The position numbers and the translations under genes are program-made. A stretch of 64,000 nucleotides of DNA from the NCBI RefSeq assembly GCF_025979705.1, contig NZ_CP110138.1:1-64000 (forward strand), read 5' to 3'. Origin of the DNA: Hymenobacter sp. YIM 151858-1 (GTDB lineage: Bacteria; Bacteroidota; Bacteroidia; Cytophagales; Hymenobacteraceae). Under the pieces are notes generated by a model. That model was not told the DNA's origin. It ran no database searches and saw only the letters and a program-made list of their open reading frames with translations. Within the stretch, counting starts at the first letter, position 1. Every line of letters begins with the position of its first letter. Of this stretch, positions 1 through 7,923 are shown piece after piece.

Positions 1-391
1 GAGCACCGCCTGCCCGCTATGGCGATACGCGAGCCTGGAGTCAATTTAGCCGGTCGAAAAGCCAAACTGCCGTCTGGTGTAGCCGTAATGGCTAGCTTTG
101 CCTGTCAAACTGATTGCCGAGTATGCTGGCTTTAGAATCCTACGCTTTGCATAGTTGCCCCTCCGCAGCAGCCCTTCCCGCCGACTGGCTGAGCTGGGCG
201 CTCCGGCAGCCGCTGCCCATCCAGCAGCGGCCCGCCCTGTTTGTGGGCTCCCTCGCGTAACGCTACCCCTCTGAAAAGCAGCACGCCACCGCACCACCCC
301 GGGCGGCTGGGCGGCTACCCTGTTTCCTGCCGGGTCCCCACAACTGGCCGCAGGCGGGGCGTTTTCATTCTTTTCCGTTGACGTTACTGCT

Positions 392-652
392 ATGGCTGCG
401 AGCCCCTATCGCCGCTTTTCCAGCATTTGCCCTAACGTGCAGGCACTGGTAATTCGGCTTATTCAAGAAGAATTCACCCCTTTGCTAAACCTCGCTACTG
501 AGGTGTCCGAAGATGCCTGGGCCCGGGCCGTGGCGCTGGCCGACCCCACGCTGCTGTACTGCACGGCCCAGGAGCCGGCCATCCGGCTCTGTCCGGAATC
601 CTATCAGCAGCTGCTCGCCTGCCTGCAGCGGGAGTTGGTCCGGGGGGAGTAG
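392..652 (+). CDS. Hypothetical protein, 86 aa
   Basis: This is a short, soluble, mostly helical protein with no membrane segment and no motif that I recognise. The ATG start follows an AT-rich stretch, and the stop is followed within 20 bases by a good intrinsic terminator, which supports a genuine single-gene transcript. It converges on the end of the minus-strand conjugation operon. Coding bias is ordinary for the window, with G/C-rich third positions. An alternative reading frame over the same bases is Arg/Ser/Pro-rich and looks like a shadow. I cannot assign a function. Confidence 0.5.
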   Translation: MAASPYRRFSSICPNVQALVIRLIQEEFTPLLNLATEVSEDAWARAVALADPTLLYCTAQEPAIRLCPESYQQLLACLQRELVRGE

Positions 653-669
653 TTCCAACCAAACAGAAA

Positions 670-699
670 GGCCGGCCAGGTTGCTGGTCGGCCTTTTTT
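670..699 (+). terminator. Intrinsic terminator after the 86-aa gene
   Basis: A 10-bp stem (GGCCGGCCAG paired with CTGGTCGGCC, one G-T wobble) with a GTTG loop is followed by six T residues. It lies between convergent genes and stops plus-strand transcription from entering the tra operon. Confidence 0.8.
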
Positions 700-722
700 C
701 TGGTCTATAGATGGTTGGCAGG

Positions 723-1088
723 CTACTGACTGGCCAGCGCGACCAACTGGTCGTAGGTGCGTAGCTCCTGACAGAACAGCGCGTGGGCTTCGGGCGAGGA
801 TAACCAGAAGAAGTGGTTTTTCACCCGGCTCGTCGACACCAGCCGGATGACCGCAACGTCGTAGCCAAAGGCGGCCAGCAGCCGCTGGACCAAGGGGACG
901 TAGAGCTGCCGGTCGTCCTTCTTGATTTCCACGAGCCGGGCATAGTTGAAGCGGTGCTCCTTTGACCAGGGCTTCATTTGCCCGTGTGCCATGCGGTTGA
1001 GGCGGAAGCGGACGAAGCGCAGGGCCGTTGGGTAATTGATGACAAGGGCCGGGTCGGGAAAGCCGGACACGGCCAAGGAGGTTTCCAT
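723..1088 (-). CDS. Small HTH-like protein, paralogue of the gene at 12246-12632
   Basis: This 121-residue protein is the last gene of the minus-strand conjugation operon, 27 bases after the lipoprotein gene. It is clearly homologous over its whole length to the divergent 12246-12632 product. Shared features are GFPD near the N-terminus, LR-V-FRL, a central helix pair (residues about 45-75 here) resembling a helix-turn-helix, LVQR-L-A-G, and a C-terminal N-x2-F-x2-S-E segment. No named family was recognised. Because the two paralogues bracket the transfer operon, a DNA-binding or regulatory role is a reasonable inference, but nothing in the sequence proves it. Confidence 0.6.
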   Translation of the reverse strand: METSLAVSGFPDPALVINYPTALRFVRFRLNRMAHGQMKPWSKEHRFNYARLVEIKKDDRQLYVPLVQRLLAAFGYDVAVIRLVSTSRVKNHFFWLSSPEAHALFCQELRTYDQLVALASQ

Positions 1089-1115
1089 AAGAGTACCCGA
1101 AGTATATTTCTTATC

Positions 1116-1505
1116 CTACTGCCCAATCACGTATACCGGTACGGCTTGCGCATTGGCGCCCCGCCCGGTTTCCTTCTTCACTTCCTTGCCATCAAGCAGG
1201 ATGGCGGCGGTGATTTCCGAAGCGGCCGTGCCGCCGGCGAGGCTGGCCAGCAGGCTGAGGTGGTCCCCCTGCTTCATGGTGCGCTTGAAGCGGTAGGTAG
1301 CCGGCAGCGGGACGTTATTGACCGTGGTGGTGCCGCCGCTCTCGTTGTCGTAGCTGATGTAGTCCGACGCCGGGGCGGTGGTGGAAGAAATGCGGTACTC
1401 CACCTGGTATTCCTTGGGGCCGGTGGGTGTCGCGTCGTCTTTGGCGCAGCTGCCGGCCGTGGCCAGGGCCGCGCCGCTTAGTAGCAGGGTGGCAAGTCGT
1501 TTCAT
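1116..1505 (-). CDS. Small lipoprotein of the transfer operon
   Basis: The 129-residue product starts with a short basic N-region and a hydrophobic core, then a lipobox-like Ala-Gly-Ser-Cys with Cys at residue 20, so it is probably lipidated and held at a membrane. The rest is a small, Thr/Ser-rich, beta-strand-like domain of the kind seen in MmpS-like accessory proteins, ending in a VPVYVIG strand. It sits 13 bases downstream of traO in the same direction and probably belongs to the outer-membrane part of the channel, possibly as a VirB7-like component. That role is inferred from position only. Confidence 0.55.
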   Translation of the reverse strand: MKRLATLLLSGAALATAGSCAKDDATPTGPKEYQVEYRISSTTAPASDYISYDNESGGTTTVNNVPLPATYRFKRTMKQGDHLSLLASLAGGTAASEITAAILLDGKEVKKETGRGANAQAVPVYVIGQ

Positions 1506-1518
1506 GGGGCAGAATGGG

Positions 1519-2058
1519 CTAGCGAAAGTGGTAGCGCAGGCCGGCGCTGGCGGAGCCCGGCCAGTGGTCGAGGAGGGAATCGTTGAAGAGGTAGCCTTTG
1601 GTGGCGGTGCCCACTAGCGAAAAGCGGTTGCCGAGGAACACATCTACTTCGGCCCCGGCCTGCGGGCCGTAGGTGAAGCGTTGCGGCTGCTGCGCGTCGG
1701 CGGGCAGCTCGCCGGTGCCGTTTTCCCCGGTGCGCTCGTAGCCGGCGCCGGCTCCGAGCAGCAGGTGCACGTAAGCCACTTCGCCCAGGCGGAACAGCTG
1801 CGGGGCGAGCAGCACCCGCCCCGCGTAGATGGTGAAATCGCCGCGGCCATCCAGCGCGCCCGTTTCGCGCAGGCCGCTGGCGCGCAGGGCCAGGTGGTTG
1901 GTGAGCATGCTGGTGTAGCTCAACTCGTAGTAGGTGCCTTTCTCGGAGCGGCCCAGGTGGGCGCCCCAGCTGGAAATGTGTTGGACGTGGCGCTGGGCGA
2001 AGGCCGGCGCGGCGCCGGCCCCCGCCAGCAGCAGGGCCACTAGCAAGAGATTCTTCAT
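1519..2058 (-). CDS. traO: Conjugal transfer protein TraO
   Basis: The 179-residue protein has a cleavable signal peptide (AAPAFA-Q, residues about 16-22) followed by alternating aromatic and hydrophobic residues typical of a small outer-membrane beta barrel, and it ends in an aromatic-rich strand (LRYHFR). Length and pattern fit the TraO family of Bacteroidota conjugative elements. The gene lies directly downstream of the VirB5-like gene (6-base gap) and upstream of the lipoprotein. TraO is presumed to act at the outer membrane in the mating apparatus. Confidence 0.75.
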   Translation of the reverse strand: MKNLLLVALLLAGAGAAPAFAQRHVQHISSWGAHLGRSEKGTYYELSYTSMLTNHLALRASGLRETGALDGRGDFTIYAGRVLLAPQLFRLGEVAYVHLLLGAGAGYERTGENGTGELPADAQQPQRFTYGPQAGAEVDVFLGNRFSLVGTATKGYLFNDSLLDHWPGSASAGLRYHFR

Positions 2059-2064
2059 AAGGGG

Positions 2065-2955
2065 TTAGTGGCGGGGGCGGGCCCGGTCCGCTTTGATAAG
2101 GGCGTTTTGCACCAGGATGTCGGAATAGACCATTTCGGCCGCCTGCCGCGAAGGGCCGGGCTGGGCGGCTTCGGCCAGCAGCCGGTCGGCTTCCTGGCGC
2201 AGCTGCATGGCTTTAATCATGTTGTCGTTCGAGGTATTCAGGGCCACCATCCGTTCGCCTTCGGTCATGGCGTAACGGCCGGGGTTCTTGAGCGTCGCGT
2301 TCATCTCGATGCTCTGCTGGGTCATCTCGTCGGCAATCTTGTAGTAGCCGAAAGCGGTGGCAATCTTCTTTTTCTGCATCATCTCCTCGTAGGCAAACGT
2401 GGAGACGGCCGCCTCTTCGCGCTTGAGCTGGTACTCGCGGGAGCTCATGCGGTTGTTGCCGGCCGTGGCGCCCGACCCGAAGCGCGAAAACACGTCGTAC
2501 ACCGTGTTCAAGTCCTGCTGCGGGTTGTTGAGCTGCAGGGCCTGGCGCAGGCGCTCGGCTTTCTGAAACACGGGCATGTACTGGTTGCTCTGGCCCCGGC
2601 CCGACATGGCCAGGGCGCGGGCAAACAGTTCCTGCGGATTGGAAAGGCGCAAATCCTGAATGCTCTGCACCTTGCGCAGGTCGGCCTGTACCTGGCGCTG
2701 CAGCTGCAGGGTCTCGTCGGTGATGTCCTTGACTTGGCCAGTGATGTCCTTGGTGACGCCGGCAATCTGCTTGGCGTCCTTGATAACCTGGTAGTTTTTG
2801 ACCGTTTCGGTCCACTGCTTCAGGTGCTTGGCAAACTCACCGATGTGCACGCCCATGTGCAGCGGGTCATTCACCACGGCCTGGGCCGCGGCATCCGTCG
2901 TGGGAGCGAGAATCAGGGCCAGGGCCACGAGGGCCGGCAAAAGCGTCTTTTTCAT
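2065..2955 (-). CDS. VirB5/TrbJ-like conjugal transfer protein
   Basis: The 296-residue protein has a signal peptide (cleavage after about residue 25, TDAAAQA) and is then almost wholly helical, with a coiled-coil stretch at about residues 40-95 (TGQVKDITDETLQLQRQVQ region). This resembles the periplasmic TrbJ/VirB5 family, which forms the minor pilus tip or helps pilus assembly. It starts 25 bases after the traM stop and precedes traO by 6 bases, so it is in the same operon. In CTnDOT-type elements the corresponding gene lies elsewhere in the operon. The family call rests on architecture and context rather than a unique motif. Confidence 0.6.
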   Translation of the reverse strand: MKKTLLPALVALALILAPTTDAAAQAVVNDPLHMGVHIGEFAKHLKQWTETVKNYQVIKDAKQIAGVTKDITGQVKDITDETLQLQRQVQADLRKVQSIQDLRLSNPQELFARALAMSGRGQSNQYMPVFQKAERLRQALQLNNPQQDLNTVYDVFSRFGSGATAGNNRMSSREYQLKREEAAVSTFAYEEMMQKKKIATAFGYYKIADEMTQQSIEMNATLKNPGRYAMTEGERMVALNTSNDNMIKAMQLRQEADRLLAEAAQPGPSRQAAEMVYSDILVQNALIKADRARPRH

Positions 2956-2979
2956 CGTCGTATCGGTTAGGTGGAAGAA

Positions 2980-4377
2980 TTAGCGCACGGCCGCTTCCGG
3001 GCCGAGCTGACCGGCTGCCGCCGTGGTAATCAGGATGGGGTAGCCATCGGGCAGCAGCACGTCGCGCAGCTTGGTGCGGGTTTTGGGCCGCGAGAGCACC
3101 GAGGCGGCCACGCGGCCGCCCACGCCTACCACGGAGTTGGCGGCCGAGGCCGAGCGGTCGATGGCCGTGCTGATTTCCTGGGTGGTCTGCTGCTGCAACT
3201 CGTTGCCAGCCATGCCGGCTTCGCGGGCCACGCGCTTCACCGGGTCAATCATGATGCCCGGCATGTAGTTGAAGTCGTAGATGTCGGCCTGCACCCGCGT
3301 GGGGCCGAGGCGGTTGACTTCCAGCATCACGTTGTTGGTGCCCACGGTGGCCACGCCGGCGAAGACCATGTTTTTGGGAAAGGTTACCCCGGAAATCACG
3401 GCGTCTTCCAGCAAGCGCAGGATAACCACCGAGCCGGTACGCACCTTCTGCTCGCCGTTGATAACGCACTTGAAAAACACGTCCGGCGCCAGCTGCTGCT
3501 CGCGCTGGCTGCCCTGGGCCATCATCCGGCTGGCATTGCCCACTTTCACGGTATTGAAGCCATCCAGGCCGGGGGCACTCATGCGGGTGGCCAGCAGCTG
3601 CGCGGTCTGGTTGGGGTCGCGGTAGCGCTTGCCGGTCATGCGCTCGTACGCCGCGCGGGTTTCCGGCGGCGAGGAGCCCAGCATGGCCAGCACATCCGGG
3701 TCGGTTTCAAACGGGGTGCCGTCCACGTCGCGGGCCGGGACCAGGCTGCGGCCCGCCCGGCCGGAACCCGTGCCCGCGCGGCGGCCGCTGCCGCCCCCGG
3801 CCGTCAGGCGCCGGCGGGGTACGACCAGCGTTTGGGCCCGGTAGGAGCCGGTTGCCGGGTCCTGAACGGTGGTTTCGATGGTGTCCACGTCGGCCGCGGC
3901 CAGCCGCGCCGCTTCGGCCCGGCGGCCGGCGGCCTGCGCGGCCGCCTGGGCGCGGCGGCGCTTGCGCAGGGCCAGGCCGGTGGTGTCGACGGCAAACACG
4001 TCCACGACATCCTGGTCAGTGGCGCGGGCCGGGGCGCTCTGGGCGTCCTGCTCGGCGCGGCGCTGGGCCTCAATCTGAGCGGAGGGTGAGGCGGCCGGTG
4101 CCGGCGGCGCCGCTTCCACCGAGGGGATTTCGGGCTCGATGTTGGCCGAGGCAGCCGCCACCGGCTCGCGCTCCTGCTGGGCCGCCCGTTGCGCGGCTTT
4201 CAGCCACAGCAACAGGCCGCCGATGATGAGCACCAGCAGCAGGCCGGCCAGCGCCATCCAGTTGGCGCGTAGCACCTCGGCGGGCGTGCGCCTGGCAGGG
4301 GCAGCAGCCGGGACGGGCTGTTCCGTTGCTTGCTGAGCCGCAGAACGGCTATCGGTTGGGGGAGTGAGGGGTTCCAT
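2980..4377 (-). CDS. traM: Conjugal transfer protein TraM (VirB10-like)
   Basis: The 465-residue protein has a short cytoplasmic N-terminus, one transmembrane helix (about residues 40-60, LAGLLLVLIIGGLLLWL), a long Ala/Pro/Glu-rich spacer that would cross the periplasm, and a conserved C-terminal domain (about 310-430) with the VILRLLEDAVISG and DFNYMPGIMIDPVKR segments. This matches Bacteroidota TraM, the VirB10-like protein linking inner and outer membranes in the mating channel. It follows traN by 17 bases. The Ala/Arg-rich middle is unusually low in complexity. Confidence 0.85.
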   Translation of the reverse strand: MEPLTPPTDSRSAAQQATEQPVPAAAPARRTPAEVLRANWMALAGLLLVLIIGGLLLWLKAAQRAAQQEREPVAAASANIEPEIPSVEAAPPAPAASPSAQIEAQRRAEQDAQSAPARATDQDVVDVFAVDTTGLALRKRRRAQAAAQAAGRRAEAARLAAADVDTIETTVQDPATGSYRAQTLVVPRRRLTAGGGSGRRAGTGSGRAGRSLVPARDVDGTPFETDPDVLAMLGSSPPETRAAYERMTGKRYRDPNQTAQLLATRMSAPGLDGFNTVKVGNASRMMAQGSQREQQLAPDVFFKCVINGEQKVRTGSVVILRLLEDAVISGVTFPKNMVFAGVATVGTNNVMLEVNRLGPTRVQADIYDFNYMPGIMIDPVKRVAREAGMAGNELQQQTTQEISTAIDRSASAANSVVGVGGRVAASVLSRPKTRTKLRDVLLPDGYPILITTAAAGQLGPEAAVR

Positions 4378-4394
4378 AGCAGGTACAGGCGGCG

Positions 4395-5294
4395 TTAGAT
4401 GGTGGAAGCGCGGTTAATCACGCGGGAGGGCACGGGCAGCACCAGCACCCGGGCGCCGTTAAGCTCGCGCAGGGTTACTTCCAGGTAGCCGCGCTCGGTA
4501 GCCGCGTACAACGGAATGGCATAGGTCAGGTAGCCCGTGGTGCGGCCGGTAATGACCTGGTTCGGGCTGCCACCCGAGGGCGCCAGCGGGCGCCGGGCCT
4601 CGTTCTTTTTGCGGGCCAGGAACTTCTTCTGGGCATTTTCCACCAGCTGGAAGTCGGTGAAATCCACGTTGTAGTCGATGTTGGTCTTGTTGATGACCTT
4701 GAAGCGCAGGTAGGTGAAGTCCTTGTCGTTGCGCACGTTGGCCAGCGAGAGCACCAAGTCGTTGTCGACCACGGCCACGGCTTGGTGCTCTTCCCGGGCT
4801 TTGCGCAGCTGGCTGAGTTTGCCCTCGACGACGGCTTTCTTTTCGCGCTCCTTGTCCAGGGCCAGCTCGTTTTCCGGCGCGGCCCCCGTGGACGACACAC
4901 TTTTGCCGTTGATGCGCAGCGCGCCGTCCTTCTGGAAGTCGTAGAGCTGCAGCACCGGCCGGTCCGCGTACACAAGCCGGCCCATCCAGTACTTGGAGCC
5001 GTAGCGAATGAGCATGGGCGTGGGCGGGGCGTGCTTGCGCTTGGCGCGCACAAACACGGCGTTGGCTTCAATCTTGACCAGGTAGTTGCCGGCCATGCCC
5101 ACGTCGACCAGCGACACGGGCCCGCCGAACACCAGGTAGGTGGTGGAGGAGTCGGACACGGCCACGTCCAGCAGGTTGTCAGAAGTAGCCAAGGCCGTAG
5201 TCGGGGTAGTGGCGGTGGTTTGCGCGGCAACCGGCGCCGTTTGCAGCAGTTGTAAAAACAGCCCCAGCAAGACGGGGAAGGTGTAGAGTCGCAT
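4395..5294 (-). CDS. traN: Conjugal transfer protein TraN (DUF4138, VirB9-like)
   Basis: The 299-residue protein has a signal peptide ending near Ala-24 (TAPVAAQT), a beta-rich domain with the strongly conserved TTYLVFGGPVSLVDVG segment (about residues 52-68), then a Lys/Glu-rich helical linker (about 145-170) and a second beta domain. This is the TraN/DUF4138 family, the VirB9-like outer-membrane core protein of Bacteroidota conjugation systems. It lies between traK and traM, 19 and 17 bases away, in one transcription unit. Confidence 0.85.
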   Translation of the reverse strand: MRLYTFPVLLGLFLQLLQTAPVAAQTTATTPTTALATSDNLLDVAVSDSSTTYLVFGGPVSLVDVGMAGNYLVKIEANAVFVRAKRKHAPPTPMLIRYGSKYWMGRLVYADRPVLQLYDFQKDGALRINGKSVSSTGAAPENELALDKEREKKAVVEGKLSQLRKAREEHQAVAVVDNDLVLSLANVRNDKDFTYLRFKVINKTNIDYNVDFTDFQLVENAQKKFLARKKNEARRPLAPSGGSPNQVITGRTTGYLTYAIPLYAATERGYLEVTLRELNGARVLVLPVPSRVINRASTI

Positions 5295-5313
5295 CGGAGA
5301 AAATGATTGGTGA

Positions 5314-6063
5314 TTAGTTAGCGGGGGCAGCTGGGGCGGGTGTGGTAGCCGGAGCGGCCGGCGCGGCGGGCGTGCCGGCCGGAGCCAGGCCGCGCTCGGC
5401 TTCCTGCAGGCGGCGCTGGCGGTCGGCCTCCTGGGCCTGCAGCAATTCCTGCTCTTCCCGCGTCAGCTGCGGGCTGTAGGGGATGTAATCGAAGTTGGTG
5501 ATGAGCAGCCCGTAGGGGTTGGCATCGGAGCGGTTGGTTTCCACCAGGTTGAACTTGGCCGCCAGCGGTAACGGCTCCTTTTGCTGGCCCCCGATGAAAA
5601 TGCGCTGCTTGATGTAGACCGAGCCCGACCAGGGACGCTTGCTCATGTCCACCAGCACGCTGTCCACGGTCACCACGTTGCGGGCGGCGTAGCGCTCGTA
5701 GTTCTGCAGCACCTGCCCGCGGGTGAAGCCCTCGTAGATGCGCCGGCCGCCGCGGCCTTCAATCAGGGGCAGGGCCGCGTCCAGGTTGGCCTTGAAGGTG
5801 TATTGGTCGTGGCCGAACATGGTTTGCATGAACTGGCGCACCAGGTTGCGGGCCTCGTAGGGCGTGTGGGCATCGTTGCCGGCCGAGAGGGCCGCCACCG
5901 AGCCGGTTTGCGAGACGACGTACACGCGCCGGCCGCTGTTTTCGTAGGCCCGGTACACGAGGAAGCCCGAGGCCAGGGCCACGAGCAGCAGGGCCAGCAC
6001 GCTGCCCAGCGCCAGGTTGCGCATGGTGGAAAAAGAGGTACTTAAGTCTTTGGCGGAATCCAT
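5314..6063 (-). CDS. traK: Conjugal transfer protein TraK (VirB8-like)
   Basis: I chose the ATG at 6063 because the upstream extension of the open frame is Ser/Trp/Pro-rich noise, while residues from here read MDSAKDLSTSFSTMRNLAL followed by a single transmembrane helix (about residues 16-36). A periplasmic VirB8-like domain follows, with YEARNLVRQFMQTMFGHDQYTF and a QRIFIGG strand. The tail is Ala/Pro-rich. The 249-residue length fits TraK of Bacteroidota. TraK is an inner-membrane assembly factor of the channel. The gene lies between a lipoprotein gene and traN. Confidence 0.8.
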   Translation of the reverse strand: MDSAKDLSTSFSTMRNLALGSVLALLLVALASGFLVYRAYENSGRRVYVVSQTGSVAALSAGNDAHTPYEARNLVRQFMQTMFGHDQYTFKANLDAALPLIEGRGGRRIYEGFTRGQVLQNYERYAARNVVTVDSVLVDMSKRPWSGSVYIKQRIFIGGQQKEPLPLAAKFNLVETNRSDANPYGLLITNFDYIPYSPQLTREEQELLQAQEADRQRRLQEAERGLAPAGTPAAPAAPATTPAPAAPAN

Positions 6064-6115
6064 GAAAGTGTTGAGAGTCTGGTTGTGGTGATGGGTGCTT
6101 TTCGCCCGACCGCCC

Positions 6116-6763
6116 TTACCGGCTGATGGGCAGCAGCACCTTTTTAAAGGAGTCGTCGAACCCGCCGGCGCGGCCCCGGTAGGGGTACACCACCAAGGCG
6201 GGCTGCTTCTGCTCGTTTTGGCCCAGGAAGGCGTAGAGCGTGCCACGCACGGTCAGCGGCTTGCGGGGCTCGATGGGCGTGACGGTGTACCGCTCGCGGC
6301 CGGGCACATTCAGGTTCAGGCCACCCACGCGGAACGAAGCCAGGGTATCCCGGCCGTTCGGGGCGTACAGCGGCAGCGAGGCCGGCACTTTCTGCTTGCC
6401 GAAGTCCTGGGGTATCCACTGCAGCACGGCTTCGTAGGCTATGCGGTAGCCGGGAGCCTGCTTCACCCCGTCCGGCCGGTCCGGGTCGGACTGCCACGCC
6501 ACCGGCAGCCGCAGCTGCATAGGCTCGGCTTTCAGGGCCTTGGCGGAAACCACCTGCAGATACCCTTCGCGGGGAGTCTGCTCAGCCACGCCGGGTTTGA
6601 GGTCCACGGCCGACGCCGGCAGCGGAGCCGGTAAACCCGTAGCGGGTTGGGTTGCCGCCGGGGCCGCCGGCGTGGTAGCTACCGGAGCGGATTCCTTGGA
6701 TTGGCAAGCGGCCGTCAGGGTCAAGGCAAAGCCCGCAGCAATAGACAGGGGAGTGTTTTTCAT
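6116..6763 (-). CDS. Lipoprotein of the transfer operon, 215 aa
   Basis: A classical lipoprotein signal is visible: a hydrophobic core followed by LTAAC with Cys at residue 20. An Ala/Pro/Thr-rich linker (about 28-55) leads to a globular domain with two halves, one of them bearing ALVVYPYRGRAGGFDDSF. I did not recognise a named family. The gene sits 23 bases after traJ and 52 bases before traK, so it is part of the mating-pair formation operon and is probably an accessory envelope component. Confidence 0.6.
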   Translation of the reverse strand: MKNTPLSIAAGFALTLTAACQSKESAPVATTPAAPAATQPATGLPAPLPASAVDLKPGVAEQTPREGYLQVVSAKALKAEPMQLRLPVAWQSDPDRPDGVKQAPGYRIAYEAVLQWIPQDFGKQKVPASLPLYAPNGRDTLASFRVGGLNLNVPGRERYTVTPIEPRKPLTVRGTLYAFLGQNEQKQPALVVYPYRGRAGGFDDSFKKVLLPISR

Positions 6764-6786
6764 AGCTAGGAAGTCAGCAGGGTGAG

Positions 6787-7923
6787 TTATTTGGTCCAGA
6801 TGCCCGAGGTCCGCTGGCGGTAGGACGGGTTCAGGGCTTCCGACATGGTGATGGTCGGCAGGCCGGAGGAAGCCGAGGACGAAGCTGACTCGCCTCCCTC
6901 GCCGCCGCCACCGCTGCTACTGCCTCCGCCGCTGGCGCTGTGGCCTCCTCCCCCGCCGCGGCTGCTGCCGTTGCCCAGGGCGCGGCCCACGGCGCTCGAC
7001 AGGCCCCCGCCGCCGGGTGAGGCTACCCAGGCCACGGCCGTCGCGGCGCCCACGGCCGAGCCGACCATGGAGCCCACGAAGCTTTGCACGGCCGAAGACC
7101 CGATGAACATGGACGTGAGGTAGGGCACCATCACGTAGAGCAGCACAAATGCCACCGACATCACCATGAACTTCTCGTCATCTACCGACTGCTGCGGGCC
7201 ATTAGTGAGCCCGCTGAACAGGCCGTTAGGCGCCTGCGCCGTCTCGGCGTAGAAGCCGTAGATGGTATCGAGCAGCACGAACGTGAGCCCCCAGAGCTGC
7301 ACGGCCAGGAAGTTCTGCAGCCACTTCAGGGCCAGCTGCCCGAAGGCCGGAATCACCGACAGGGTCATGGCAATCGGCCCGCACACGTACAGGAAGCCCA
7401 GAATGAACTGCTGGATAAACTGCATGATGTGGCGAATGATGAGCACCGCCGTGGCCGTAAACAGCCGCGTCAGAATGCCCGAGAGCGTGAATGAGCTCAG
7501 CGTTTGGGAAATGCTGGTCATCAGCGAGCTGGCGCCGGCCACGATGTCGCCAATGCCCATGGCGTCGTTGCGGGCCGCCGCGGCCACCGAAGCCGGCGTG
7601 GTCAGGTCCCGAATAGCTTCGGCCGCGGACTTGTCGGTCGAGAACATGGCCGTAAAGGCGGCCAGTCCCGTGCCCAGGGTATCTACCAGCGTCTGGTAGA
7701 AGAAGAGCAGAAAGAATATCCAGGTGGCCTTGATAATCGGCCCCCAGTCCATGGCCAGGCCGCTACCGGAAATAAAACCGCGCCCAATGGTGTAGAGCAG
7801 GGCAATGCCCATCAGGCTGGGCGTGATGAAGCGGCAGGCGGTAAGCACCACCTGCAGGGTCTGGTCGCAGGCCCGCAAAAAGCCCGGGTCGATGCCGTAG
7901 GCTACCATCGCCAGCATGCTCAT
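6787..7923 (-). CDS. traJ: Conjugal transfer protein TraJ (VirB6/TrbL-like)
   Basis: This 378-residue polytopic membrane protein has about six hydrophobic helices (for example FITPSLMGIALLYTIGRGF, ATWIFFLLFFYQTLVDTLG, and FVLLYVMVPYLTSMFIGSSA). The C-terminal tail is extremely Gly/Ser-rich (about residues 315-360). This is the pattern of TraJ/VirB6 proteins that form the inner-membrane translocation platform. Its ATG overlaps the stop of the traG gene by four bases (ATGA), so the two are translationally coupled. The poly-Gly/Ser tail is unusual in length. Confidence 0.8.
   Translation of the reverse strand: MSMLAMVAYGIDPGFLRACDQTLQVVLTACRFITPSLMGIALLYTIGRGFISGSGLAMDWGPIIKATWIFFLLFFYQTLVDTLGTGLAAFTAMFSTDKSAAEAIRDLTTPASVAAAARNDAMGIGDIVAGASSLMTSISQTLSSFTLSGILTRLFTATAVLIIRHIMQFIQQFILGFLYVCGPIAMTLSVIPAFGQLALKWLQNFLAVQLWGLTFVLLDTIYGFYAETAQAPNGLFSGLTNGPQQSVDDEKFMVMSVAFVLLYVMVPYLTSMFIGSSAVQSFVGSMVGSAVGAATAVAWVASPGGGGLSSAVGRALGNGSSRGGGGGHSASGGGSSSGGGGEGGESASSSASSGLPTITMSEALNPSYRQRTSGIWTK

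Noticed and set aside
46-297. Minus-strand 83-aa frame and a plus-strand 45-aa frame at the left edge
   Set aside because: Both are of mixed Arg/Ser/Ala composition, overlap one another, and have no recognisable motif. A frame open from base 1 to 132 could be the tail of a gene cut by the edge, but it shows no convincing protein features.
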